From assembly GCA_032160545.1 (NCBI GenBank), contig JAVHVN010000209.1, forward strand, positions 1 through 27,066: a stretch of DNA of 27,066 nt, given 5' to 3'. The notes beneath the pieces were generated by a model that worked only from the letters and a program-made list of their open reading frames with translations, was not told where the DNA came from and made no database searches. A program made the translations under genes and the position numbers. This document shows positions 1-7,385 of the stretch, piece after piece (the stretch's first letter is position 1; every line of letters begins with the position of its first letter). The DNA is from DATGFB01 sp032160545 (GTDB taxonomy: Bacteria > Actinomycetota > Actinomycetes > Mycobacteriales > Jatrophihabitantaceae).

Positions 1-322
1 GCGCTGACGGCGCTGCCGGGGACGGGGCGGACGGTGCGGGTTCCGAGGAGAGGTCCAGCGAGCTCGTCGACGGGGCCGCCGGTGCGGGTACCGGTGCGGG
101 TGGCGGCGCTGCCGGCGGCTGCGAGAGGTCGAGCGAGCTCGTCGACGGCCGCACCGAAGGCCGGGCCGCAACGCGCGCCGACGGCGCGCTCGGCTGAAGG
201 CTTGCCGGTGGGCCCGGCGGTGGCCCCGTCGGGGCGGCGGGGGCCGGCACCCGGCGCAGGGTGCGGTGCCGCAGCCAGGTCAGGTCGGGACGCGGCGGCG
301 CGGTGCGCGGGTCGGGGATCAC
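1..322 (-). CDS. Pro/Ala-rich protein of the ter operon, N-terminal part (runs off left edge)
   Basis: An open frame enters from the left edge and begins at a GTG at 322-320 that overlaps the stop of the upstream terD gene by four bases (GTGA), as expected for coupled translation. About 107 codons are visible without a stop. The first 20 or so residues (IPDPRTAPPRPDLTWLRHRT) are basic; the rest is a Pro/Ala/Ser linker, probably disordered, holding two near-identical copies of a PSTSSLDLS segment about 25 residues apart. No folded domain lies inside the window. In ter operons such linkers often join TerD-fold or VWA domains, so a TerD-domain or VWA protein downstream is plausible, but this is inference. 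The GTGA overlap and lack of stops support a real gene. Confidence 0.6.
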   Translation of the reverse strand, partial: MIPDPRTAPPRPDLTWLRHRTLRRVPAPAAPTGPPPGPPASLQPSAPSARVAARPSVRPSTSSLDLSQPPAAPPPAPVPAPAAPSTSSLDLSSEPAPSAPSPAAPSA

Positions 323-885
323 AGCGCGAGCCCGTAGTCCTTCCCCAGCGCGCTGATGCCTCCCGCGTAGCCCTGACCGAGCACGCGGAACTTCCAGTCG
401 CCCGCATGGCGGTACAGCTCGGCGAGGGTCAGCGCGGTCTCGCCGTCGAGCGCCCCGGCGAGGTCCTCGGAACGGACCAGCTCACGGTTGTCGGCGAGGT
501 CGAGCACCCGTACCTCGCAGCTGCGCAGCTGACCCAGCGTGCGGCGCTGAGCCGGCCCCTCGTTGACGTACACGACCACGACGATTCGGTCGACCTCGGC
601 GGGGACCGCCGCGAGGTCGACCTCGACCTGCTCCTTGTCACCGCCGAGCGCGTGGTCCATCCGGTGCACCGACAGCTCGGGCGAGGCCAGCTGGTTGAAG
701 AACACGAAGTGCTCGTCCGACAGGGCCTTGCCGGCCGGGTCGCAGAGGATCGTGGCCATGACCATGCTCTCGTCGAGCACGGTTTCGCCGCCGGCGTTCC
801 ACCGCACCCCGAGCACGACACCGGTCAGGCCGGGGATCTCACGGGTGAGCGCCACATTGGCGCCCCGCTTCATGGGGGCGGCCAT
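319..885 (-). CDS. TerD family protein, divergent copy
   Basis: This 188-residue protein matches the TerD fold over its whole length: HFVFFNQLASPE near 59-70, the VDLAAVPAEVDRI block near 89-101, and the C-terminal WKFRVLGQGYAGG...DYGL end. TerD proteins are calcium-binding beta-sandwich proteins of the cytoplasm, tied to tellurite, phage and general stress tolerance. The two acidic calcium loops are eroded compared with the other TerD at 4767-5345: the DFDLDAS loop reads TVLDES (35-40), and the GDNLTGEGEGDDE loop reads MDHALGGDKE (76-85). The ATG start shares a base with the stop of the upstream XpaC-like gene (TGATG), so translation is probably coupled. The fold assignment is firm; retained calcium binding is doubtful. 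Confidence 0.93.
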   Translation of the reverse strand: MAAPMKRGANVALTREIPGLTGVVLGVRWNAGGETVLDESMVMATILCDPAGKALSDEHFVFFNQLASPELSVHRMDHALGGDKEQVEVDLAAVPAEVDRIVVVVYVNEGPAQRRTLGQLRSCEVRVLDLADNRELVRSEDLAGALDGETALTLAELYRHAGDWKFRVLGQGYAGGISALGKDYGLAL

Positions 886-1367
886 CAGAGATCGAGGTCC
901 GATCCGCTGAACTTCGTGCGCAAGAAGTTGCCCTGCGTGACGAGGCGATCGACGTCGCGGGACTGCGCCGCCGCGAGCACGTCCAGACCCGCGAGCCAGA
1001 GCCCGTCCAGCTGTTCGACGAGGTGCTCGCTGGGCGTTCCGCCAGCCGGGCGTGGGGTGTCGACGATCGCCGGGTCGAGTGCGAGATAGCTGTTGAGGGT
1101 CGTAGGCAGGTAGTCGTCGACGATGCCCCCGACGGCGATGATCAAGTGGACGTCGGACGTCGGGTCCTTCGCCGCGTCGTCGAGCAGCTCGCGGGCGACG
1201 TCGGTGACGCGGCGTGCGGCGACGACAGCCTCGGCCGGCATCGCGCCGGACCGCGCATTGACGAACACCACGAGGTCACGCAGCCTGCGAGTGAGTGCCT
1301 CGGGGGCGTCCTCGGGCTCAGACGGCGGGATGGGCGAAGCGCCCTGGGCCCGCCGGAACCACGCCAT
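885..1367 (-). CDS. XpaC-like protein linked to TelA
   Basis: A 160-residue soluble protein starting MAWFRRAQG. The stretch DDYLPTTLNSYLAL (about 83-96) resembles the YLPTTL motif of XpaC-type (5-bromo-4-chloroindolyl phosphate hydrolysis) proteins, which commonly sit next to telA. I therefore call it XpaC-like on motif and context, not on full-length similarity. The rest is mostly helical. It ends in SGSDLDL, a motif echoed in neighbouring proteins. I chose ATG 1367, which has GGAG just upstream; an in-frame GTG directly before it (1370) is an alternative, and the frame stays open to 1430, but those extra residues look non-coding. It lies 105 bp after telA and overlaps the next terD by one base. 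Its biochemical role is unknown. Confidence 0.7.
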   Translation of the reverse strand: MAWFRRAQGASPIPPSEPEDAPEALTRRLRDLVVFVNARSGAMPAEAVVAARRVTDVARELLDDAAKDPTSDVHLIIAVGGIVDDYLPTTLNSYLALDPAIVDTPRPAGGTPSEHLVEQLDGLWLAGLDVLAAAQSRDVDRLVTQGNFLRTKFSGSDLDL

Positions 1368-1472
1368 CACTCCATTATCCCGCGCCGGTGATCTCGGGTG
1401 GCCACGCAGGGCGGCAGCCCGCGGTGGCATGGCGCTGCGCCGGTCGCGACTGGCTCAACCGCACCGACCGGG

Positions 1473-2753
1473 TCAGGAGGTGATGGCTCCCGCGCTCGGT
1501 CCGGGTCCACCGGGACCGGGCACCTCGCCACGACGGGTGCGCTCGAGGTAGGGCTTGGCACGTTCGATCTGCCCCTCGAGCGCGGTCACCGTCTGCGCCA
1601 TGCTGTCGACTGCCTGGACGCGGAAGGAGTCGAGCGCGTCCATGGTCTGGAAGACGTTCTCGAACGCCGCCTGCAGCTTCTGCACGTCGATGGTGCTGCT
1701 GGAGGCCTGCTGGTTGATCTCGGCGCCCTGCACGCGCAGCTGCTGCGAGGTCGACTCGATCAACGCCGAGGTCGTGGTGTTCAGCGCGTTGATCTGATCG
1801 AGCACCAGCTTCTGCCGCGACAGCGCCTGCGACACGAGGACCGCCGTACGAAGGGCAGCGATGGTCGTCGTCTGGGCGCGGTCGACGCCCTTGATCAGCT
1901 CGATGTTGTTCTTGCGCACCAGGTCGAGCGCCATGTAGCCCTGCACCGCGACCGCCATCTGGGTGAGGATGTCCTGGTGACGCTGCCGGACGGCGAACAG
2001 TGCGTCCGCCCGGAGCGCCGTCGCATCCTCGGTGCGGCTCGCTGACTCGAGCTCGGCGACCTTCTGCACGAGCGCGGCGTCCAGCGCCGCGGCGAGCTGG
2101 TTGTACTCGGCGAGCTTGCCCATCGCCGTCCACATGTTGGCCTTCTCGGTCTCGATGGCCGCGTTGTCCTTGCGCAGCTCGTCCTGACCCGAGTCGAGGG
2201 ACTTGATGATCGCGTTGAGATGGCTCTGCGCCGACTCGTACTTGGCGAAGTAGCGCTGGATCCTGTCACCGCCGGGCAGCCACTTGAGCACCTTCTTGGC
2301 GCCGGACAGATCAGCCCGGTTCGGGTCGAGGTCGGTGATCGTCGAGCGAAGCTCGACCAGCGTGCCCGCCACCCGGGTCTGCGCGTCGCCGGCACCGCCC
2401 TTCGACCCCTTCACGATGGCAGCCGGCCGGTCCAACATGCGGTTGCTGACGCTCGCCGAGGCCCGCATGTCCTTGTCGCCCATCGAGGTGATCGACTCGA
2501 TCTTCTTGGCGAACTCCGGCGATCGGGTGTCGAGGTTGGCCAGCTCGTCGGCGAACGCCGCCGCCCGGGTCTGCAGCTCGGTCTGCTTGACGAGGTCGAC
2601 CGGCACCGCTCCCGCGGCCTGATCCGGCTCGACGACGGGGACGGGCGCGGGCGGCGCGAGGACGAGCGCGTTGCCCGTCGCCGGCGGGGCCGCCGCCGTC
2701 GTGATGGTGCTGGCCGCGTTGGCTGCGGTCGAACCGAGGTCGAGCTCGGACAT
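1473..2753 (-). CDS. telA: TelA family toxic anion resistance protein
   Basis: The 426-residue product is a typical TelA (toxic anion resistance) protein in length and sequence. It has an Ala/Pro-rich N-terminus (about 1-55) beginning MSELDLGS, then a long alpha-helical body with family hallmarks such as LDPNRADL, KVLKWLPGGDRIQRYFAKYESAQ, IIKSLDSGQDELRKDNAAIE and a late QALSRQKLVLDQINALN segment. TelA proteins are cytoplasmic coiled-coil proteins linked to tellurite and antimicrobial tolerance; their mechanism is not settled. The ATG at 2753 has AAGGAG nine bases upstream. The gene sits between the TerA-like gene (68 bp gap) and the XpaC-like gene, the usual TelA/XpaC pairing. Confidence 0.95.
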   Translation of the reverse strand: MSELDLGSTAANAASTITTAAAPPATGNALVLAPPAPVPVVEPDQAAGAVPVDLVKQTELQTRAAAFADELANLDTRSPEFAKKIESITSMGDKDMRASASVSNRMLDRPAAIVKGSKGGAGDAQTRVAGTLVELRSTITDLDPNRADLSGAKKVLKWLPGGDRIQRYFAKYESAQSHLNAIIKSLDSGQDELRKDNAAIETEKANMWTAMGKLAEYNQLAAALDAALVQKVAELESASRTEDATALRADALFAVRQRHQDILTQMAVAVQGYMALDLVRKNNIELIKGVDRAQTTTIAALRTAVLVSQALSRQKLVLDQINALNTTTSALIESTSQQLRVQGAEINQQASSSTIDVQKLQAAFENVFQTMDALDSFRVQAVDSMAQTVTALEGQIERAKPYLERTRRGEVPGPGGPGPSAGAITS

Positions 2754-2821
2754 GATCAGTGCTCCTTGAGCGATGGTGATGCGATTCAGTGTGCCTCAGC
2801 GGGTGATCAGGACGGCCTGGA

Positions 2822-3568
2822 TCACTTGCGACCGGCCGTCCAGTTCATGCCCCAACCGTATGCCTCGTCGAGCAGTCGCTGCCCGCCGTTGATGTAGTTG
2901 ATCTCGCGGCGCACGGTGAGCTCACCGCCGTTGCTCTCCAGCATCGCGATGGCGCAGATGCGGGCGCCGTCGCGAGGATCGTCGAGGCGGACTTCGACCT
3001 CGGGACCGGTCGCTGGGTACAGCGTGACGACGGCATCGGCCGCAGCCCAGTTCGCCGCGCCCTCGTAGATCAGGGCGAAGACCAGGATCCGCCGGATCTG
3101 TGACGCGTACGAGAGGTTGACGAAGAGGTTCTCGCCGCCGGCCTTGGCACCGGAGCGGTCGTCACCGTCGAGCCAGATCACGTTCTCGTGCACACCTCGC
3201 GGGCGGGCGGTGAACGAGTTGCCGAGCGCTTGCACGACGCCCTTCGTGCCGTCGGCGAACTCGTAGAGGCAGCCGAGGTCGAGGTCGAGCGACTGCGACT
3301 GCGCGGTCAGGCGCTTGAGGAACCCTCCCCCGCCACCACTGCCGGGCGGCCGCGCGTCCCAGTTGAGGTTCACCCGCAGCATGCCGCCGGCAGAGCCCTG
3401 CTTGGTGAGCGAGACGCTAGGTGCCGCCTTGGTGAGCGTCACCTTGCCGAGCGAGACCGGCGCGGAGGGTGCGGAGACCTGGGCCGGTGCCGGTGCCGGT
3501 GCGCCGGCCGCCGCCGGGTCGGCCTGGGGTGCCGGTTGTGACGGTCGCTTGGTGTAGTCGATGGGCAT
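2822..3568 (-). CDS. TerA-like tellurium resistance protein (TerD fold)
   Basis: The 248-residue product has a Pro/Ala-rich N-terminal linker (about 8-42), two short VTLTKAA / VSLTKQG strands, and then a TerD-fold domain of the TerA subtype: QSLDLDLGCLYEFADGTKGVVQALG near 92-116, WLDGDDRSG and GENLFVNLSY in the middle, and ESNGGELTVRREINYINGGQRLLDEAYGWGMNW at the end. TerA proteins usually accompany TerD and TerC and are thought to act in the cytoplasm in a metal-dependent stress complex. The ATG at 3568 has AGGAG eight bases upstream, and the stop of the preceding DUF475 gene lies 12 bp before it, so the two are clearly in one operon. Confidence 0.9.
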   Translation of the reverse strand: MPIDYTKRPSQPAPQADPAAAGAPAPAPAQVSAPSAPVSLGKVTLTKAAPSVSLTKQGSAGGMLRVNLNWDARPPGSGGGGGFLKRLTAQSQSLDLDLGCLYEFADGTKGVVQALGNSFTARPRGVHENVIWLDGDDRSGAKAGGENLFVNLSYASQIRRILVFALIYEGAANWAAADAVVTLYPATGPEVEVRLDDPRDGARICAIAMLESNGGELTVRREINYINGGQRLLDEAYGWGMNWTAGRK

Positions 3569-3580
3569 TCCCGACTCCTC

Positions 3581-4684
3581 TCAGACCGGCGTCGTCGTCG
3601 ACGCTGGTGTGGCGACATGGATCGCATGTGCTTCGACGTCCGGTTCGTTCCGGTTGCGGACGACCGACGAGATGAACGCCGCGCCGATGAAGCCGACGCC
3701 GATCAGGCCGGTGACGACTTCGGGCACCGAGTACTTGATCGTGACGAGCAGCAGCACCGCCAGCGCGCCGATCGCCCACAGCGCGCCGTGCTCGAGATAG
3801 ACGTACTCGTTCAGGGTGCCCTTGTGCACGAGGTACACGGTGAGCGACCGGATGAACATCGCGCCGATACCGAGACCGATGGCGATGATGATCGGGTCGG
3901 ACGTGATGGCGAAGGCGCCGACGACACCGTCGAAGCTGAACGACGCGTCGAGCACTTCGAGGTAGAGGAACAGGAAGAACGCGGCCTTGCCGACGGCCAC
4001 GACGATGCGCTTGCCGCCGCCCGTCAGCTCGTCGACCTCCTGTTCGGGGTTGAACAGCTCGCCGAGTCCGTTGACCAGCAGGTAGGTGGCCATGCCGAGG
4101 ATGCCCGACACGAGGACCGTCGCGATCTTGTGCTGCGGCGCCAACGTGTACGCCGAGATCGCGAGCGCCGCGAGCGCGATGACGACGGACAGCTGGTCGA
4201 GCTTGCCGATGCGGGCCAGCGGGCGCTCGATCCACGTCAGCCACGTGAGATCGCGCTCCTCGAAGATGAAGTCGAGGAACAGCAACAGCAAGAAGATTCC
4301 ACCGAAAGCCGCGATCGCCGGGTGGGCTTCGTGCAGCAGGTAGCCGTAGGTGCCCTTTGTGTTCGGGTCGCCCTTCTCGAGCGCCAGCCGCACCGCCTGG
4401 AGGGGGGTGAGCTTCGCGGTGATGCCGACGATCAGCAGCGGAAAGATGAGCCGCATGCCGAACACGGCGATGGCAACGCCCACGGTGAGGAAGATCCGCT
4501 GCCAGAACGCGCTCATACGCACCAGCACGGTGGCATTGACGACCGCGTTGTCGAACGATAGCGACACCTCCAGGACGGCAAGGATCGCCGCGACCGCGAG
4601 GCCGGTCCCGCTGCCGTAGACGAAGGCGAGTGCGAGCCCGACGAAGGCGACGATGAACGACCCGGCGAAGGTCTTCAGGAACAC
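3581..4684 (-). CDS. DUF475 / TerC-like integral membrane protein
   Basis: A 367-residue protein with about nine hydrophobic segments. It carries the paired acidic intramembrane motifs of the TerC/DUF475 group: LEVSLSFDNAVV (39-49, D45 and N46) and LEVLDASFSFDGVV (242-255, D252), arranged as an internal inverted duplication. TerC-like proteins are candidate metal-ion exporters and membrane anchors of Ter complexes; recent work on TerC homologues favours manganese efflux, so metal transport here is inference. The GTG start at 4684 has AGAGGA close upstream. It lies 82 bp after terD and 12 bp before the TerA-like gene. Its hydrophilic tail (last 35 residues) is Thr/Ala/His-rich. Confidence 0.93.
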   Translation of the reverse strand: MFLKTFAGSFIVAFVGLALAFVYGSGTGLAVAAILAVLEVSLSFDNAVVNATVLVRMSAFWQRIFLTVGVAIAVFGMRLIFPLLIVGITAKLTPLQAVRLALEKGDPNTKGTYGYLLHEAHPAIAAFGGIFLLLLFLDFIFEERDLTWLTWIERPLARIGKLDQLSVVIALAALAISAYTLAPQHKIATVLVSGILGMATYLLVNGLGELFNPEQEVDELTGGGKRIVVAVGKAAFFLFLYLEVLDASFSFDGVVGAFAITSDPIIIAIGLGIGAMFIRSLTVYLVHKGTLNEYVYLEHGALWAIGALAVLLLVTIKYSVPEVVTGLIGVGFIGAAFISSVVRNRNEPDVEAHAIHVATPASTTTPV

Positions 4685-4766
4685 GGTGTCCTCTCGGCGT
4701 CAGAACGAACTGGCGTCGGCTTGGGCGACGTTGAGAGCGGGAACGGGTGTGGCGCCGCGGTGCGGG

Positions 4767-5345
4767 TCAGCCGACGTTGACGCCGTAGTCCCGGGCGATG
4801 CCGGACAGGCCGGTGCTGTAGCCCTGGCCCACCGCGCGGAACTTCCATTCGGCAGCGTTGCGGTAGAGCTCACCGAAGATCATCGCAGTCTCGGTCGAGG
4901 CGTCCTCGGTGAGGTCGTAGCGGGTCAGTTCGGCGTTGTCGGCCTGGTTGACCACCCGGATGAACGCGTTGCGCACCTGGCCGAAGTTCTGGCCGCGGGT
5001 CTCAGCGTCGTAGATCGAGACGGCGAACGCGATCTTGTCGACTTCAGCCGGCACGGCGGCGAGGTTGACCTTGATCGCCTCGTCGTCGCCCTCGCCCTCA
5101 CCGGTGAGGTTGTCGCCGGTGTGCTCGACCGAGCCGTCCGGGCTGCGCAGGTTGTTGAAGAAGACGAAGTGTGCGTCGGAGGCGATCTTGCCGCTCGCGT
5201 CGACCATGAGGGCGCTCGCGTCGAGGTCGAAATCGGCGCCGGTGGTGGTGCGGACGTCCCAGCCGAGGCCCACTGTGACCGCGGTGAGGCCGGGCGCCTG
5301 CTTGGAGAGCGAGACATTGCCGCCCTTGCTCAGGCTGATACTCAC
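4767..5345 (-). CDS. terD: TerD family calcium-binding stress protein
   Basis: This 192-residue protein is a canonical TerD. It begins MSISLSKGGNVSLSK, followed by VTVGLGWDVRTTTGADFDLDA. Both acidic calcium-binding loops are intact (DFDLDAS at 38-44 and GDNLTGEGEGDDE at 77-89), followed by WKFRAVGQGYSTGL and DYGVNV at the end. It is the first gene of the ter operon as read here. The GTG start has AAGGAG seven bases upstream, and 180 bp of non-coding DNA separates it from the DMT gene, so the operon promoter should lie there. It is much closer to family consensus than the second copy at 319-885. Confidence 0.97.
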   Translation of the reverse strand: MSISLSKGGNVSLSKQAPGLTAVTVGLGWDVRTTTGADFDLDASALMVDASGKIASDAHFVFFNNLRSPDGSVEHTGDNLTGEGEGDDEAIKVNLAAVPAEVDKIAFAVSIYDAETRGQNFGQVRNAFIRVVNQADNAELTRYDLTEDASTETAMIFGELYRNAAEWKFRAVGQGYSTGLSGIARDYGVNVG

Positions 5346-5410
5346 GGGGATCTCCTTCGTCCGTCAGCGTGATGCTGAGGTTCAGGCCTCGAGGTCGGGG
5401 CCTGTACCCG

Positions 5411-5446
5411 ACTGTAGTGGGGACTTACAGCCCCTTCTCATGAGAA
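5411..5446 (-). promoter_or_regulatory. Candidate promoter/operator of the ter operon
   Basis: Upstream of terD the DNA holds a perfect 12-bp palindrome, TTCTCATGAGAA (5435-5446), and a second dyad, CTGTA (5412-5416) with TACAG (5426-5430). On the minus strand TACAGT (5416-5411) could serve as a -10 element; no convincing -35 is visible. The dyads are seen directly; their role as operator is inference. Confidence 0.35.
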
Positions 5447-5453
5447 CGGACGT

Positions 5454-5481
5454 GCGGGGCGCCGGGTTCCCGGCGCCCCGC
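5454..5481. terminator. Strong GC hairpin, likely terminator of the DMT operon
   Basis: A perfect 13-bp inverted repeat, GCGGGGCGCCGGG (5454-5466) and CCCGGCGCCCCGC (5469-5481), separated by TT. It lies just downstream of the DMT gene ending at 5525 and upstream of terD. It lacks a T-tract, as is common for actinobacterial terminators, and its position suits ending the DMT transcript before the ter promoter. Confidence 0.6.
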
Positions 5482-5524
5482 CGCGTCGGTCCTCGAGTCC
5501 CGCGACGGCGGTGGCCCCGTGGCC

Positions 5525-6427
5525 TCACGCGACATCCGAGTGCCGACTCGGCGGCGGGGAGTCGACCGGCTCGGCGATGCAGCCCGAGGCGAGGTTCGGC
5601 GACCGGCCGATGAGGGCGACGCCGGCGAGCATGCCGACCAGGCAGATCGACTCGGCGACGAGGCCGAGCACGCTCACCGACACGACGTCGCCCAGCAGGC
5701 TGATACCGAGGACGATCCCCGCGATGGGCTCCGCGGCGGCGATCGGGGGCAGCGAATAGTCCAGCCGGGCGGCCTTGAAGGCGCTCTGCGAGAGCAGGAT
5801 GCCGACGGCCGCCGCGCCGACGACCACGTAAATCCACGGATTGACCGGGAGCGTCGCGATCCCGTGATGCTCGATGCGGACGAACGCGGCCCGGGTGGCG
5901 GCGTCCTGCAGGCCGTAGATCAGGCCGGCACCGGTCGCCAGCAGCACCGACTCGCGTACCAGTGCACCTCGTCGCGCGATCACCACCAGGACCACGACCG
6001 CGCCGATGACGGCGGCCACCGCGACGAGGATCGCCACCCCGCTGGTATTCGGCGCCGGCGACTCGTGCGGGTTGCCCACGCCCATGAACAGGCCGAGCGA
6101 GACGGAGAGCACCAGCGCGCCGACCACCTCCTGCCACCGGATCCGCTTGCGGGCGAGCGCCGCCGAGAAAGCAAGCGCGAAGAGCAGGTTCGCGCTGAGC
6201 AGCGGCTCGACCACGGCCACGGTGGCCATCTCGAGGGCCAGCCCGGCCAGCACCTGGCCGACGACCATGCAGCCGATACCGGCCCACCACCGCCGCCGGT
6301 GCATGAGGTCGAACACGAGCCGCCAGGTCAGCACCTCCGAGAGCGGCATCGTGGCGGCGACCCGCTGCTGTATGACGTAGCCCAGCCCGAGCGCTAGGGC
6401 AGCAGCGAGGCCGACGAGGTAGACCAC
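5525..6427 (-). CDS. DMT-superfamily membrane protein (second of a pair)
   Basis: A 300-residue, very hydrophobic protein with about nine or ten predicted membrane segments, a pattern and length typical of EamA/NIPA-like members of the drug/metabolite transporter (DMT) superfamily. Typical features are an early GYVIQQRVA segment, the VVEPLLSANLLFALAFSA helix ending in basic ARKRIRWQE, and a second-half AAAEPIAGIVLGISLLGD helix. The GTG start is preceded by GGAGG within the last codons of the upstream DMT gene, and only three bases separate the genes, so translation is coupled. The hydrophilic C-terminus (about 25 residues, with SPPPSRHSD) is probably cytoplasmic or disordered. The substrate cannot be read from sequence. 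Confidence 0.8.
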   Translation of the reverse strand: MVYLVGLAAALALGLGYVIQQRVAATMPLSEVLTWRLVFDLMHRRRWWAGIGCMVVGQVLAGLALEMATVAVVEPLLSANLLFALAFSAALARKRIRWQEVVGALVLSVSLGLFMGVGNPHESPAPNTSGVAILVAVAAVIGAVVVLVVIARRGALVRESVLLATGAGLIYGLQDAATRAAFVRIEHHGIATLPVNPWIYVVVGAAAVGILLSQSAFKAARLDYSLPPIAAAEPIAGIVLGISLLGDVVSVSVLGLVAESICLVGMLAGVALIGRSPNLASGCIAEPVDSPPPSRHSDVA

Positions 6428-6430
6428 GGC

Positions 6431-7348
6431 TCAGGCCTCCAAGGTGTCCGCGGCGGCGAGATCCCGCTGGGCAGACGCGTCCGGGGCGAACAACGGTGAA
6501 CGCGCGAGCGAGACGACACCGAGTCCGATGGCCACGCCGCCCGCGCACGCAAGCACCAGCCAGCCACCGGTGCGGGTGACCTCGTTGTACACAAGCACTC
6601 CCCAGAGGATCGAGACGAGCGGATCCATGAGCGTGAACCCGGGCTGCGCGGCGAGCAACGGCCCGCTGTGCAATGCCCACTGCATCAGCAGAACGCCGGT
6701 GAGGCCTGTGAGAACCGCTCCGTACGTCTGCCAGGTCGTCACGAGTCCGAGCACGCCGTGGTTCTGGAACTGCTCGACCGTCTCCTTGATCAGGGTCGCG
6801 GTGAGGCCGAAGCAGGTCCCGGCCGCGGCGCCGAGGCACACGGTTCGCATGCTGGCGCGCCGGGTGACCCGCGAGATCCCGACGAGCGCGGCGATCGTGG
6901 CGACGGTCGCGGTGCCCGCGGCGGCGTAGGTCATCCCGTTCACGCCCGACTCATTCCCCGGCCGGGGGTTGAGCGCACCGATCAGCGCGATCATGCCGAC
7001 GGTCATGAGGCCGATAGCAGTCCATTCCTGGCGGGTCAGCCGGCCACCGAACACGCGTGAGGCGACGAGCAGCGTGAGAGGCACCTCGAGCGTGATGATG
7101 GTCTCGACGGCTGACAGCTCGCCGAGCGAGAGTGCGAGGGCCTGGAAGGCGAAAGACAGCACCATGCCGGTGAAACCGAGCACCCAGGTCGGGTTACGAA
7201 CGAGCCGGGCGACGAACTTGGCGTCGAACGCGGCCTCGGCCTGCTCCAGGCTCGCCTTGCGTTGCATCACGTTGGCCAGGGCATTGCCGAAGGACGCGAC
7301 AGCCGCGGCGAGATAGCTCAGTAGATCCGCGGCCCCCATGCCCGGCAT
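6431..7348 (-). CDS. DMT-superfamily membrane protein (first of a pair)
   Basis: A 305-residue protein with about ten hydrophobic segments. It is related in layout to its downstream neighbour: an N-terminal ALANVMQRKA segment parallels GYVIQQRVA there, and LSAVETIITLEVPLTLLVA parallels VVEPLLSANLLFALAF. Both are DMT/EamA-type. The open frame extends upstream to 7396, but that overlaps the apbE stop and reads as non-coding; ATG 7348 (MPGMGAADLL) or ATG 7339 are the likely starts, neither with a clear ribosome binding site. The gene follows apbE by 37 bp on the same strand, so it could be transcribed from the redox cassette. Two tandem full-length DMT proteins might form a heterodimer, which is speculative. 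Confidence 0.8.
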   Translation of the reverse strand: MPGMGAADLLSYLAAAVASFGNALANVMQRKASLEQAEAAFDAKFVARLVRNPTWVLGFTGMVLSFAFQALALSLGELSAVETIITLEVPLTLLVASRVFGGRLTRQEWTAIGLMTVGMIALIGALNPRPGNESGVNGMTYAAAGTATVATIAALVGISRVTRRASMRTVCLGAAAGTCFGLTATLIKETVEQFQNHGVLGLVTTWQTYGAVLTGLTGVLLMQWALHSGPLLAAQPGFTLMDPLVSILWGVLVYNEVTRTGGWLVLACAGGVAIGLGVVSLARSPLFAPDASAQRDLAAADTLEA

Positions 7349-7385
7349 CGTAAGACGAGCCGGTGTCGGATAGGTCCTCAGACGC

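Noticed and set aside
34..1089. A 351-codon open frame on the plus strand
   Set aside because: It is antisense to terD, the XpaC-like gene and the Pro-rich partial gene, which have clear family matches and overlapping starts and stops. Long antisense frames are expected at this GC content.
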